Source of the DNA: Kouleothrix aurantiaca
GTDB taxonomy: Bacteria > Chloroflexota > Chloroflexia > Chloroflexales > Roseiflexaceae
Length of the DNA: 23,470 bases
NCBI GenBank assembly: GCA_001399705.1
Contig: LJCR01000004.1
Span: forward strand, 1-23,470
Reading direction: 5' to 3'
Shown: positions 14,508-22,225 of the stretch, in pieces
Position numbering within the stretch: position 1 is the first letter of the stretch
Layout: every line of letters begins with the position of its first letter
Made by a program: the position numbers and the translations under genes
Notes under the pieces: model-generated
Database searches by the model: none
The model's input: the letters and a program-made list of their open reading frames with translations, nothing else
Told to the model about the DNA's origin: nothing

Positions 14508-14867
14508 ATGAAGACTCGATCGATCGTCATCATCGGCGGGAGTGTGCTCCTCGCCGCAGTGGTGCTGGGCGCAATTGGGCCGTTGCTGCTTGGGGCGGCC
14601 TTCGGCGGAAGCGCGTATGGTGGGATGATGGGGCCTGGCATGATGGGCGGATATGGCATGATGAGCGGTTTCGGTTGGCTGGGCATGCTGACCATGCTAC
14701 TGTTCTGGATCGGAGTGATCGCGCTGGTGGTTTGGGCACTCGGCAACCTGTTTCCGGCGCGACAGGCCACCGTCGACCCGGACGCGCTGGAGATCTTGAA
14801 GCGCCGCTACGCGCGGGGCGAGATCAGCCACGAAGAGTTCGTGCAGGCGCGCGTCGCGCTGCAGTGA
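14508..14867 (+). CDS. SHOCT-domain membrane protein with Met-Gly-rich segment
   Basis: A 119-residue protein that is a longer paralog of the gene at 14211. An extra N-terminal helix (about residues 6-31) is followed by a Met-Gly-rich extracytoplasmic or turn segment with YGGMMGPGMMGGYGMMSG (about 37-54). The rest matches its neighbour: FGWLGMLTMLLFWIGVIALVVWALGNLF and SHOCT motif LEILKRRYARGEISHEEFVQARVAL. ATG at 14508 follows a GAGGAGAG site. The 69-nt gap from the previous gene makes co-transcription likely. The Met cluster resembles Cu(I)-binding Met motifs of copper proteins, but binding is inference. The function of SHOCT proteins in metal clusters is not known. Confidence 0.87.
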   Translation: MKTRSIVIIGGSVLLAAVVLGAIGPLLLGAAFGGSAYGGMMGPGMMGGYGMMSGFGWLGMLTMLLFWIGVIALVVWALGNLFPARQATVDPDALEILKRRYARGEISHEEFVQARVALQ

Positions 14868-14957
14868 CCGCAAACGTAGCGATCTAGGGGGGCGGTGCAT
14901 CAGTTCGTCCCCGATCCTGGAAAGACGATGTCGCTCACGGGCGACAAGGAGATAACG

Positions 14958-15641
14958 ATGAAAGCACGTTGGATCGGTGTCACTGGCGCCGTGTTGGTCC
15001 TGACCGCGCTGGTGCTGGGCACGCTTGGGCCGCGCCTGCTCCCAACCGCATTCTGGAGCAATGCCCCGGTGAGCTTGAACGGACCAGGCATGATGAACGG
15101 TGGGATGATGTCTGGCATGATGGGCAATGCCATGATGGGCGGCAACGTGATTGGGGATCCTAGCACACCCTTCGACCAGCGCTTCCTCGACCAGATGATT
15201 GTGCATCACCAGGGCGCGGTCATGTCGGCGCAGATGATGATCGCAGACTCGGCGCGGCTGGAGCTGCGCGACCTGGCCCAGCGGATCATCACTGCGCAGC
15301 AGCGTGAGATTGCGCAGATGCAGCAGTGGCGCAACGACTGGTACGGCGCCACCAGTACGGGCACCATGCCCGGCATGATGAATGGCGGGATGATGAGCAG
15401 CATGATGAACCGCGACCAGATGCGGCAGATGATGGGCGCGAACACGGACTTCGACCGCATGTTCCTTCAGATGATGATCCCACATCATGAGGCCGCGATC
15501 AGCATGGCTCAGCAGGCGCTCAATCAGGCCGAGCATCCCGAGATCAAGACCCTGGCACAGGCGATCATCACGACGCAGCGGGTGGAGATCAACGAAATGC
15601 AGGGTTATCTGCGCAGTTGGTACGGTGTGGCCAGCCAGTAG
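14958..15641 (+). CDS. DUF305 protein with two internal repeats and Met-Gly linkers
   Basis: A 227-residue exported or membrane-anchored protein. A signal anchor (about 5-30) is followed by two units, each a Met-rich linker and a DUF305 helical repeat: FLDQMIVHHQGAVMSAQMM...WRNDWYG and FLQMMIPHHEAAISMAQQA...LRSWYG. The linkers (GMMNGGMMSGMMGNAMMGG and GMMNGGMMSSMMNRDQM) are alike at protein and DNA level, showing internal duplication. The paired HH and nearby Met and acidic residues in each unit are candidate metal ligands. ATG at 14958 is chosen because AAGGAG lies 5 nt upstream and the signal anchor starts here, although the frame is open back to an ATG-less stretch at 14895. Lying between the SHOCT pair and YHS gene, it is likely the main soluble part of this cluster. 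Role in copper binding is inferred from genomic context of the family. Confidence 0.9.
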   Translation: MKARWIGVTGAVLVLTALVLGTLGPRLLPTAFWSNAPVSLNGPGMMNGGMMSGMMGNAMMGGNVIGDPSTPFDQRFLDQMIVHHQGAVMSAQMMIADSARLELRDLAQRIITAQQREIAQMQQWRNDWYGATSTGTMPGMMNGGMMSSMMNRDQMRQMMGANTDFDRMFLQMMIPHHEAAISMAQQALNQAEHPEIKTLAQAIITTQRVEINEMQGYLRSWYGVASQ

Positions 15642-15673
15642 CACAGCACCGGGCGAACGCTGCAGGGGGATCG

Positions 15674-15709
15674 ACGACCGGGGCCGGCGAGAGCGCCAGC
15701 CCCGGTCGT
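15674..15709 (+). terminator. Intrinsic terminator after the DUF305 gene
   Basis: A 16-pair stem with one C-A mismatch (ACGACCGGGGC-C-GGCG / CGCC-A-GCCCCGGTCGT) closes on the tetraloop AGAG, 32 nt after the DUF305 stop. A moderately T-rich GCTTACTCTTC follows. It suggests that the YHS gene downstream has its own promoter in 15710-15917, where only weak matches were found (TTGCGT 15812-15817 with TACGCT 15834-15839). Confidence 0.8.
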
Positions 15710-15917
15710 GCTTACTCTTCAGGCCGACGATCCCCTCACCAGAGCTTCTGGTCTCATTCTATCTATCCTAGAACGTGTTCTGAATGCGGCGCAGTGTTGT
15801 TGGCGTGCGATTTGCGTCTTGTCGAAAGAACGTTACGCTGTCGCTGAACCAGACGACGCATTCCTATATTCTAAGAGCCAGGATACGGATGCCGTCATTA
15901 GGAAGGAGGTGAGATCG

Positions 15918-16097
15918 ATGGCCAAGGATCCGGTCTGTGGTATGGAAGTAGACGAGCAGCAGGCAGCTGCGACAGCCGAGTACGAGGGCACGACCTACTA
16001 CTTCTGCGCCCCCGCTTGCAAGAAAGCGTTTGAGAAAGAGCCGGAGAAGTATGTATCTAGCGCGGCACAGACGGGCAGCGATGAAGGACAGCCCTAG
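15918..16097 (+). CDS. Stand-alone YHS domain protein
   Basis: A 59-residue cytosolic protein. DPVCGMEV at residues 4-11 and YFCAPACKKAFEKEPEKYV at 28-46 are the defining motifs of the YHS/TRASH-like metal-binding domain, with Cys7, Cys30 and Cys34 as candidate ligands. ATG at 15918 has AGGAGGTGA about 6 nt upstream, one of the best ribosome binding sites in the window; the frame upstream is open but shows no coding character. YHS domains are fused to P1B-type ATPases in many bacteria. Here the domain is free-standing and convergent with a CopB-type ATPase gene, so it may act as a cytosolic metal shuttle to it. That role is inference. Confidence 0.9.
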   Translation: MAKDPVCGMEVDEQQAAATAEYEGTTYYFCAPACKKAFEKEPEKYVSSAAQTGSDEGQP

Positions 16098-16112
16098 CGA
16101 TCGCTCATCGAA

Positions 16113-16157
16113 CACACTGAGGAGCTCGGAGGCATAGCTTCCGCGCTCCTCAGTGTG
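16113..16157. terminator. Bidirectional terminator between YHS gene and copB
   Basis: A perfect 13-bp stem, CACACTGAGGAGC / GCTCCTCAGTGTG, encloses a further short CGGA/TTCCG pairing. It lies between convergent genes ending at 16097 and 16245, and can terminate transcription from both sides. Confidence 0.75.
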
Positions 16158-16244
16158 ATTCGCGCATCGACGACATTCCTGCAACAGCGCGATCTTCGAC
16201 CAGCCACTTTTGCTCTGCGAAGAGCCAGCCCTCACCCGGCGGGC

Positions 16245-18509
16245 TCACGCGGTTGCTGGCTGGGCCGCCGCTCCTGTTGGCTCTGCGGTCCGCAAATCCA
16301 GACCGCGGAGCGTCTGCGCATTGATCGCCACGATGATCGTCGAGAGCGACATCAGTACCGCGCCGATCCACGCCGGCAGCACCACCCCAATGCCGGCCAG
16401 CACGCCGGCCGCCAGCGGCAGCGCCAGCGCATTGTAGCCCACCGCCCAGGCCAGGTTCTGCACCATCTTGCGGTAGCTCGCCCGGCTCAACTGGACGATC
16501 CGCGCAATATCGCGTGGGTCGTTGCGTACCAGCACAATCCCCGCTGCGGCACGTGCCACATCCGTCCCCGCGCCAATCGCGATGCCGACATCGGCCTGTG
16601 CCAGCGCCGGCGCGTCGTTCACGCCATCGCCGACCATCGCGACCTTTCCGCCCAGCTGCTGCAGCTCTTTGACCTTCGCAGCCTTGTGCTCGGGCAGCAC
16701 CTGTGCAAAATAGGTGTCAATGCCCAGCTCGCTCGCTACCCAGCGAGCGACATCATCGCTGTCGCCCGTCAGCATCGCGACTCGGATGCCTTGCTGCTTG
16801 AGCGTAGCGATCGCCTCGCGCGACTCCGGCCGGATCACATCGGCCAGGGTGAACGCTGCACGGACGGCTTGCCCTTCCAGCAGGTAGACCACCGTCTGGC
16901 CGCGCTCGCCCCACGCCCGCGTCTGCACGTCCAGCTCTGCTGGGAGCGAGGCGCCTGCCTGCTCCAGCAAACGTGGCCCGCCGACCTGGAACTGCCGTCC
17001 ATCGACCGTCGCCTGGACGCCGCGGCCCGGCAGCGCCTCGAACCCGCCCACCTGCGGCAGAGTCAAGCCGCGCTCCTGCGCCGCCGCGACGATCGCGCGG
17101 GCGATGATGTGCTCGCTGTCGCCCTCAATCGCCGCCGCCAGCGCCAGCGCCGCGTCCTCGGACAGCCCTGCGGTGGCGATACCGACCAGCCCCTGCTCGC
17201 CCTTGGTGAGCGTGCCGGTCTTGTCGAACACCACCGTGGTCAGGCTCCGTGCCTGCTCCAGCGCCAGGCGGTCGCGCACCAGGATGCCACTGCGCGCCGA
17301 GAGCGTGGTCGAGATAGCGATCACCAGCGGGATGGCCAGCCCAAGTGCGTGCGGGCAGGCGACCACTAGCACGGTCACGACGCGCTCCAGCGTGTAGGCG
17401 TCGAAGCCACGCGCCAGCACCCACCCGACCAGCGTCAGCGCCGCGACACCCAGCGCGACGAACGTAAGCCAGTAGGCCGCGCGGTTGGCCAGATCCTGTG
17501 CCCGCGAGCGGCTGTTCTGGGCCTCGGCCACCAGGCGCATAATGCCTGCCAGTGCGGTCGCATCCCCGGTCTTCGTGACCTCCACGCGCAGCGAGCCGCT
17601 GCCGTTGACCGTACCGGCGATGACCGCCGCTCCAGGATGCTTATGGACCGGGCGACTCTCGCCGGTGATCATCGCTTCGTTGAGCTGGCTTTCGCCCGCC
17701 TGCACGACGCCGTCGGCTGGGACGCTCGCGCCAGGCCGCACCAGCAGCAGTTCGCCGACCTGGAGATCGTTCACCGCAACAGTCTCGGTGCGCCCGTCCA
17801 CGATCCGCTCGGCGGTGTCGGGTAGCAGCTTGGCCAGCTCGTTCAGCGCGCTCTGGGCGTTGCCGACCGCGCGCATCTCCATCCAGTGCCCAAGCAACAT
17901 TATGCTCACCAGTGTGGCCAGCTCCCAGTAGAAGTCCATCCCCTGCACGACGCCGAGCGTGATCGCTAGGCTGTAGGCATAGGCGGTGGTGATCGCCAGC
18001 GCGACCAGCGTCATCATGCCGGGCGCACGGTTGCGAAGTTCAGTGATCGCGCCGGTCAAGAAGACCCAGCCGCCATACCAGAAGATGATGCTGCCCAGCA
18101 GCGGGCTCAGGTACTCGGAGCCGGGGAAGACCGGCGCGGTGTACCCCAGCAGCATCTGGATCATGTGCGAATAGACGACCACTGGAATGGTCAACGCGAG
18201 CGCGATCCAGAACGGTCGCTTGAACATGGCCTCGCTGTGCCCGGCGTGACCGCCGTGCCCGGTATGGCCGCTGTGCTGAACATGCGCGCCATGCCCCGCA
18301 TGTGTGCTGGCATGCTGCGCATGTTCCATATCTCGATTATGGTCCGGCGGAGCTGTGTGCTGGATGTGGCTCGCGTGCGCGGCGTGGTCCATGGGCTGGT
18401 TGTGCTCGGCGTGTGTTGTGTGCTGGGCGTGATCAGTGTGCTCGTTGTGTGACGAAGCATGATCAACGACCTGATGGGTCATATCAGAATGGTTCTTATG
18501 TGCGTTCAT
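16245..18509 (-). CDS. copB: CopB-type P1B copper/silver-translocating ATPase
   Basis: A 754-residue ATPase of the inner membrane. The N-terminal 92 residues hold 25 histidines in place of a CxxC heavy-metal domain. Motifs in order are TGES (282-285, actuator), the transmembrane CPH metal site (385-387), DKTGT (429-433, phosphorylated Asp429), the P1B SEH nucleotide motif (465-467) and GDGVND (627-632). The CPH motif with a His-rich N-terminus marks the CopB (P1B-3) subgroup, which exports Cu(II)/Cu(I) or Ag(I), as opposed to CPC in CopA. ATG at 18507-18509 follows GGAGGG by about 6 nt. A candidate promoter (TATACT at 18553-18558) lies 44 nt upstream. Convergent with the YHS/DUF305 cluster. 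The protein looks complete and functional; exact metal preference cannot be read. Confidence 0.93.
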   Translation of the reverse strand: MNAHKNHSDMTHQVVDHASSHNEHTDHAQHTTHAEHNQPMDHAAHASHIQHTAPPDHNRDMEHAQHASTHAGHGAHVQHSGHTGHGGHAGHSEAMFKRPFWIALALTIPVVVYSHMIQMLLGYTAPVFPGSEYLSPLLGSIIFWYGGWVFLTGAITELRNRAPGMMTLVALAITTAYAYSLAITLGVVQGMDFYWELATLVSIMLLGHWMEMRAVGNAQSALNELAKLLPDTAERIVDGRTETVAVNDLQVGELLLVRPGASVPADGVVQAGESQLNEAMITGESRPVHKHPGAAVIAGTVNGSGSLRVEVTKTGDATALAGIMRLVAEAQNSRSRAQDLANRAAYWLTFVALGVAALTLVGWVLARGFDAYTLERVVTVLVVACPHALGLAIPLVIAISTTLSARSGILVRDRLALEQARSLTTVVFDKTGTLTKGEQGLVGIATAGLSEDAALALAAAIEGDSEHIIARAIVAAAQERGLTLPQVGGFEALPGRGVQATVDGRQFQVGGPRLLEQAGASLPAELDVQTRAWGERGQTVVYLLEGQAVRAAFTLADVIRPESREAIATLKQQGIRVAMLTGDSDDVARWVASELGIDTYFAQVLPEHKAAKVKELQQLGGKVAMVGDGVNDAPALAQADVGIAIGAGTDVARAAAGIVLVRNDPRDIARIVQLSRASYRKMVQNLAWAVGYNALALPLAAGVLAGIGVVLPAWIGAVLMSLSTIIVAINAQTLRGLDLRTAEPTGAAAQPATA

Positions 18510-18552
18510 TTTAAGCCCTCCGTGGGCACTCTAGTAGCCCTTAACAGTCATG

Positions 18553-18579
18553 AGTATAGCGTTTGCACGCGTCGGGCAA
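18553..18579 (-). promoter_or_regulatory. Candidate promoter for copB
   Basis: On the minus strand TATACT (18553-18558) is a good -10 element, preceded by TTGCCC (18574-18579) with a 15-nt spacer, somewhat short. Together they lie about 45 nt upstream of the copB start. No clear CsoR or CopY operator was recognised by eye. Confidence 0.45.
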
Positions 18580-18602
18580 CAGAGCAAATTGGCCCGGGCT
18601 CG

Positions 18603-18858
18603 CTAGGCCATTTCGCCTACGCGCGGCTTGGCTCGGCGCTTCTTGTGGCGTAGTCTAGCTGCTTGTGTCTGCCGAAGAAGGGGCACTCGCTCACTGGGAA
18701 CAATACGCGGCGGTCGCGTCACGACGCGACCCGCCGCGCTCTACCGTGTAAGCCGTGTCACGCGCACATGGCCGGACTCCTTTCGTGGGTGTGTCGTCGA
18801 GTACTGTGCCGATCATACACCGGTGCGCTGGCTGTAGGCCATGCGCGAAATGGCCTAG
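18603..18858. repeat. 256-bp segment bounded by perfect 14-nt terminal inverted repeats (MITE-like candidate)
   Basis: CTAGGCCATTTCGC at 18603-18616 is the exact reverse complement of GCGAAATGGCCTAG at 18845-18858. Both ends start with the palindrome CTAG, which could be a target duplication. A strong hairpin sits in the middle (18706-18738). The segment contains the last third of the unusual EamA C-terminal tail and ends 24 bp before the copB -35. It encodes no transposase, so it would be a non-autonomous element if it is one. Confidence 0.45.
18706..18738 (-). terminator. Hairpin downstream of the EamA gene
   Basis: CGCGGCGGTCGCGT and ACGCGACCCGCCGCG pair over 14 bp with one bulged base and the loop CACG, 20 nt past the EamA stop on the minus strand. 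TATTGTT follows on that strand, fitting a terminator that separates EamA from copB. Confidence 0.65.
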
Positions 18859-19822
18859 ACGGTGTGGGCAAAGCGGCGGAGCGTGCGAACGGAACCGCGT
18901 TCGCCAAGCCCAGCTCTGACCTCCGAAGGGCAGCCGTCGGTACCCACAGATGCGGCATGCGCAGCCTCACCTCGGTCACCAGCACGACGCTGGCGAGGAT
19001 GATGACCAGACCCAGCAGTGTCGTGCTCATCAGTGGCTCGCCTAGCAGCACCGCGCCGGCAAGCAGCGCGAAGGCCGGGACCAGGAATGCGACGCTCTGG
19101 GTTTTGGTCGGCCCGATCTGGTCGATCAAGTAGAAGTACAACAGGTTCCCACCCGCGGTCATCACCAGCGCCAACGTCACCGTGGCGCCAATCACTGGTA
19201 GCGCCGGGAACGTTGATGGTGGCGCCGCCAGGGTGAGGGGCAGCATCACGATGCCAGCCAGCAGCTCCTGTCCGATCGCCCGCGACAGCGCCGGCGTCTG
19301 GCGGAAAGCCATCTTGGCATAGATGCCGGCAAGTGCGTAGAACAGCGCCGACAGCAGCGACGCACCGACGGCCAACGCGACCGTGATGGTGAGCGGCAGT
19401 CTGCTCCAGCCCACCAATACGCCGACACCGGCCAACCCCAGCAGAAGCCCAGCGAGCTTTGGCAACGTCAGCGGCTCGCGCAACCACAGAGTAGCGGCCA
19501 GCGCCGTGAACAGCGGTGCGGTGGCCGCGAGCACGGCGGCCAGCGACGCGTTCAAATGCAGGACTGCGATCGCCTCCAGGGTCAGCGGCAGCGCCGAGTT
19601 GAGCAACCCCAGGATCAGGTAGGCCTTCCATGATGCCCGTAGCGCTGGCCGCGCATGCCGCCTGACAATGGCATACAACAACAACACGCTGCTCGCGATG
19701 AGCATTCGGGCATTGACCAGCGTGATCGGCCCCAGCTGCGGAGCGGCGATGCGAATCAATAGAAACGATACACCCCAGATTGCCGCAAGCGCCAACAACG
19801 CGCCAAGTTCACGCAGTTTCAT
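18758..19822 (-). CDS. EamA/DMT-family transporter with a C-terminal extension
   Basis: A 354-residue protein. Two EamA repeats give about ten transmembrane helices: the first begins LGALLALAAIWGVSFLLIRIAAPQLGP, the second repeat contains LFYALAGIYAKMAF and ends LGLVIILASVVLVTEV near residue 285. The drug/metabolite transporter superfamily exports amino acids or other metabolites; the substrate is unknown. After the last helix comes a roughly 65-residue tail of Arg/Ala/Pro-rich, non-membrane sequence that is not typical for the family, whose members usually have about 290-310 residues. The last 33 codons lie in the candidate MITE-like segment 18603-18858, so the tail may have arisen by read-through after an insertion. 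ATG at 19822 has AGGAGG 9 nt upstream. No link to metals is evident. Confidence 0.88.
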   Translation of the reverse strand: MKLRELGALLALAAIWGVSFLLIRIAAPQLGPITLVNARMLIASSVLLLYAIVRRHARPALRASWKAYLILGLLNSALPLTLEAIAVLHLNASLAAVLAATAPLFTALAATLWLREPLTLPKLAGLLLGLAGVGVLVGWSRLPLTITVALAVGASLLSALFYALAGIYAKMAFRQTPALSRAIGQELLAGIVMLPLTLAAPPSTFPALPVIGATVTLALVMTAGGNLLYFYLIDQIGPTKTQSVAFLVPAFALLAGAVLLGEPLMSTTLLGLVIILASVVLVTEVRLRMPHLWVPTAALRRSELGLANAVPFARSAALPTPSRPFRAWPTASAPVYDRHSTRRHTHERSPAMCA

Positions 19823-20067
19823 CGCATCAACCTCCTGCGATCGTTATCCGCCGGGAGGACAGCGATGCTTCAGTGCGTCAGGGTTTTCCGGCTGTCCTCG
19901 GTGACGGGCGATCCAAACACATACCAGCAGAAGCATACAGCCCTACCACAGCAGCAACCATCCGCCAAATCACCCATGCCTGAACAGCCATGTAGCGGGA
20001 GCGCCAGGAGCTTTGGGCCCTGTACACTGGGGATTAGCTGGAATGTACTATCTAAAGGAGAATCGAG

Positions 20068-21366
20068 ATGCGTATTGCGCTCAGGAGCGCGCCGCAGCAG
20101 GCAATCATGGCTGGTACCTGGCTTGCCGCGCTGCTCACCCTGACCCATCTGGCTGTCGATGCGGTCGCGAGTATGCCAGCTGCATTGCTGCCGTCCATCC
20201 AGGCACGCTATGGTCTGACGGAAACCGGGCTGGCCATGCTGGTCGCCGTATTGTCCTTCAGCTCTTCGGTAACCCAGCCGCTGTTTGGCGCGCTGGCGGA
20301 CCACCTCGGACAGCGGCGTGTCGGTGGGCTTGGGGCGATCCTGACGGTTGCTGTGCTAAGCCTGATCGGCGTGACACCATCGATCGCCCTCCTCGTGCTG
20401 CTTTTCCTGATCGGCGGCGTCGGCTCGGCCGCCTTCCACCCAGCAGGCGCGAGCATGACGCGCGGGGCGGGAGTGAAGCACAAAGGGCTGGCGATGAGCC
20501 TGTTTAGTGCTGGTGGCACAGTTGGCGTGGCGCTGGGGCCGATCCTGGTCGTGTCGGTGGTGGCGGTGTATGGGCTGAACGCGACGCCCTGGCTGATGGC
20601 GCCGGGCATCGTCCTGGGCCTGCTGATCTGGCTAGCAGGTCGGCCACAGCCACGCGCGCCGTCCTCGCCTGGCGCGGCAAAGGTTGGCCTGCGCATCGTC
20701 CGCGGGCCAGTCGGGCTACTGGTGCTCGCAGGCCTGTTCAACAGCATCGTGGTGGTGACCTTCAACAGCGCCTTGCCGCTCTGGCTGGTGTCTCAGGGTA
20801 TCTCACGCGATTCGGCTGTGATTGGCTGGACGCTGGCGGCCTTCGCGCTGGCTGCGGCGAGTGGGGGTATCATCGCAAGCACGCTGATGCAGCGTGTTCC
20901 GCGCGCCTACCTTGCGAGTGGTACCATGCTGCTGGCGTTGCTGCCGCTGCTCGCCATCTTTGTGGTTGAGCCAGGGACACCACTGTTCTTCGCGGCCGTC
21001 GTGCTGGCAGGCGCGCTGGTGCAGGCGAGTTTCCCGCTGCTGGTCGTGAGTGCCCAGGACCTCGTGCCCGACGCCGTAGCTACGGTCTCGGGGATGCTCA
21101 TGGGCTTTTCGACGGGCGTAGCTGGGATGCTCTACATCGGCATCGGGTATCTGCAAACAACGTTGGGAGTGGGGCGGGCGATGCAGCTGGCCTTCCTCGC
21201 GCTGATCCCGGCGGCCGCGATTGCCTTTACGGTACTGACACGCGCTCGTGTGGCGATTGAGCAATCGCCCGAGAAGCCAGGCACTGACGCGTGCTCCTGC
21301 ACGGTGTGCCGCTGCGCCCAGTGCAGCGTGGCCGGTCTCGATCGACAACTGGTGGCGGCGCAGTAG
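20068..21366 (+). CDS. MFS transporter, fosmidomycin-resistance (Fsr)-like, with Cys-rich tail
   Basis: A 432-residue protein with about 12 transmembrane helices. The N-terminus LTLTHLAVDAVASMPAALLPSI, the loop QPLFGALADHLGQRR (MFS motif A) and GSAAFHPAGASM are characteristic of the Fsr-like MFS subgroup, which exports drugs or small metabolites. ATG at 20068 has AAAGGAG about 7 nt upstream. The C-terminus is unusual: after the last helix lies ACSCTVCRCAQCS, with Cys at 409, 411, 414, 416 and 419 (CxCxxCxCxxC), reminiscent of metallothionein clusters. Fsr proteins normally end soon after the last helix. Among metal genes, the tail suggests metal binding or sensing by the transporter, but this is inference. 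The substrate cannot be read. Gene divergent from EamA. Confidence 0.85.
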   Translation: MRIALRSAPQQAIMAGTWLAALLTLTHLAVDAVASMPAALLPSIQARYGLTETGLAMLVAVLSFSSSVTQPLFGALADHLGQRRVGGLGAILTVAVLSLIGVTPSIALLVLLFLIGGVGSAAFHPAGASMTRGAGVKHKGLAMSLFSAGGTVGVALGPILVVSVVAVYGLNATPWLMAPGIVLGLLIWLAGRPQPRAPSSPGAAKVGLRIVRGPVGLLVLAGLFNSIVVVTFNSALPLWLVSQGISRDSAVIGWTLAAFALAAASGGIIASTLMQRVPRAYLASGTMLLALLPLLAIFVVEPGTPLFFAAVVLAGALVQASFPLLVVSAQDLVPDAVATVSGMLMGFSTGVAGMLYIGIGYLQTTLGVGRAMQLAFLALIPAAAIAFTVLTRARVAIEQSPEKPGTDACSCTVCRCAQCSVAGLDRQLVAAQ

Positions 21367-21398
21367 ATACTGTGCCTGGCCTTCACGTCGACATAAAA

Positions 21399-21428
21399 GG
21401 AGGACGAGCGTATTATCGCTCGTCCTCC
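21399..21428 (-). terminator. Terminator for the C26 hydrolase gene (bidirectional)
   Basis: GGAGGACGAGCG and CGCTCGTCCTCC form a perfect 12-bp stem with loop TATTAT. On the minus strand a TTTTATG run follows directly, making it a classic intrinsic terminator for the gene ending at 21482; it can also stop the convergent MFS gene. Confidence 0.88.
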
Positions 21429-21481
21429 GCCCGTTGTACGTCCTTGTCCCCGGTCAGTCCCAACGACACCTTTGCTGCCCG

Positions 21482-22225
21482 TCACACGCCGCTTGCAATA
21501 TCGCGCATCGCCGCGACGAACGCTCCAAACAGCGCGCGCCAGCGCGGTTCAACCGCCTGCCACAGCTGCTCGGGATGCCCTTGCACGCCGTTGACAAAGG
21601 CAGCCCCGATACCCTCGACCGCCTCGATCACCCCATCCGGCGCGCGCCCGACCACCCGCAACCCTGCGCCGATCTCCTTGACCGCCTGATGGTGGAGTGA
21701 GTTCAGACCGATCTCCGTGGTGCCGAGCAGCTGCGCGAGCTGCGAGTCGGGCGTGAGCTTGAGGGTGTGGTCGAGCGCGTCCCAGCGGTGGTGTTTGGCC
21801 GAGACCAGATGGTCGAGTGTGCCGGGGAGCTGTACCTGGATGTCCTGCCAGAGGCTGCCGCCCAGCGCGACGTTCAGCACCTGCATCCCGCGGCAGATGC
21901 CAAGCACAGGCTTGCCGTCAGTGACCGCCCAACGCGCGAGCTGAAGCTCAGCCGTGTCGCGTTCGGGTGTGACGCGGCCCAGCAACGGATGTGGCGCCTC
22001 GCCGTAGTATGCCGGGTCGACATCGTCACCACCGGCAAGCAACACGCCGTCCAGTCGCTCGTAGAGCGCGTGCAGCGCGGACAGGTCCGTTAAGGGTGGC
22101 AGGATCACCGGAATGCCGCCGGCCTGTGTCACTGCGTCCACATAACCACGGCGGTGGCCCACGATCGGCGGGCTCCAGTCATTGTTACTGACAAGCCCGC
22201 CGCTGATTCCAATCAGTGGTTGCAT
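21482..22225 (-). CDS. Gamma-glutamyl-gamma-aminobutyrate hydrolase-like protein (peptidase C26, class I GATase fold)
   Basis: A 247-residue cytosolic enzyme. It begins with PLIGISGG and has the nucleophile Cys111 in PVLGICRGMQVLN and the His217/Glu219 dyad in VQGHPEQL, together the full class I glutamine amidotransferase triad. LLAGGDDVDPAYYGE is the conserved oxyanion-side signature of the C26/PuuD group. The family hydrolyses gamma-glutamyl amides, as PuuD does in putrescine degradation, but no other Puu gene is present, so the natural substrate is uncertain. ATG at 22225 follows AAGGAGG by 5 nt. It stands alone with its own terminator (21399-21428). Confidence 0.9.
   Translation of the reverse strand: MQPLIGISGGLVSNNDWSPPIVGHRRGYVDAVTQAGGIPVILPPLTDLSALHALYERLDGVLLAGGDDVDPAYYGEAPHPLLGRVTPERDTAELQLARWAVTDGKPVLGICRGMQVLNVALGGSLWQDIQVQLPGTLDHLVSAKHHRWDALDHTLKLTPDSQLAQLLGTTEIGLNSLHHQAVKEIGAGLRVVGRAPDGVIEAVEGIGAAFVNGVQGHPEQLWQAVEPRWRALFGAFVAAMRDIASGV

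Noticed and set aside
14697..15644. A 315-codon minus-strand frame rich in His and Leu
   Set aside because: The apparent His-rich protein is the antisense of ATG-rich Met codons in the DUF305 and SHOCT genes (CAT on the other strand).
16155..17369. A 404-codon plus-strand frame opposite copB
   Set aside because: Antisense shadow; Arg/Gln/Asp-rich, no domain, and copB motifs are all intact on the minus strand.
18510..18760. Search for a CsoR or CopY operator upstream of copB
   Set aside because: No recognisable GTAGCCCACCCC-type or TACANNTGTA palindrome was seen; only a plain promoter is supported.
19855..19899. A 9-bp inverted repeat (GAGGACAGC / GCTGTCCTC) with a 27-nt spacer between EamA and the Fsr-like gene
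   Set aside because: The spacer is long and the stem short; it could be an operator but nothing else supports it.
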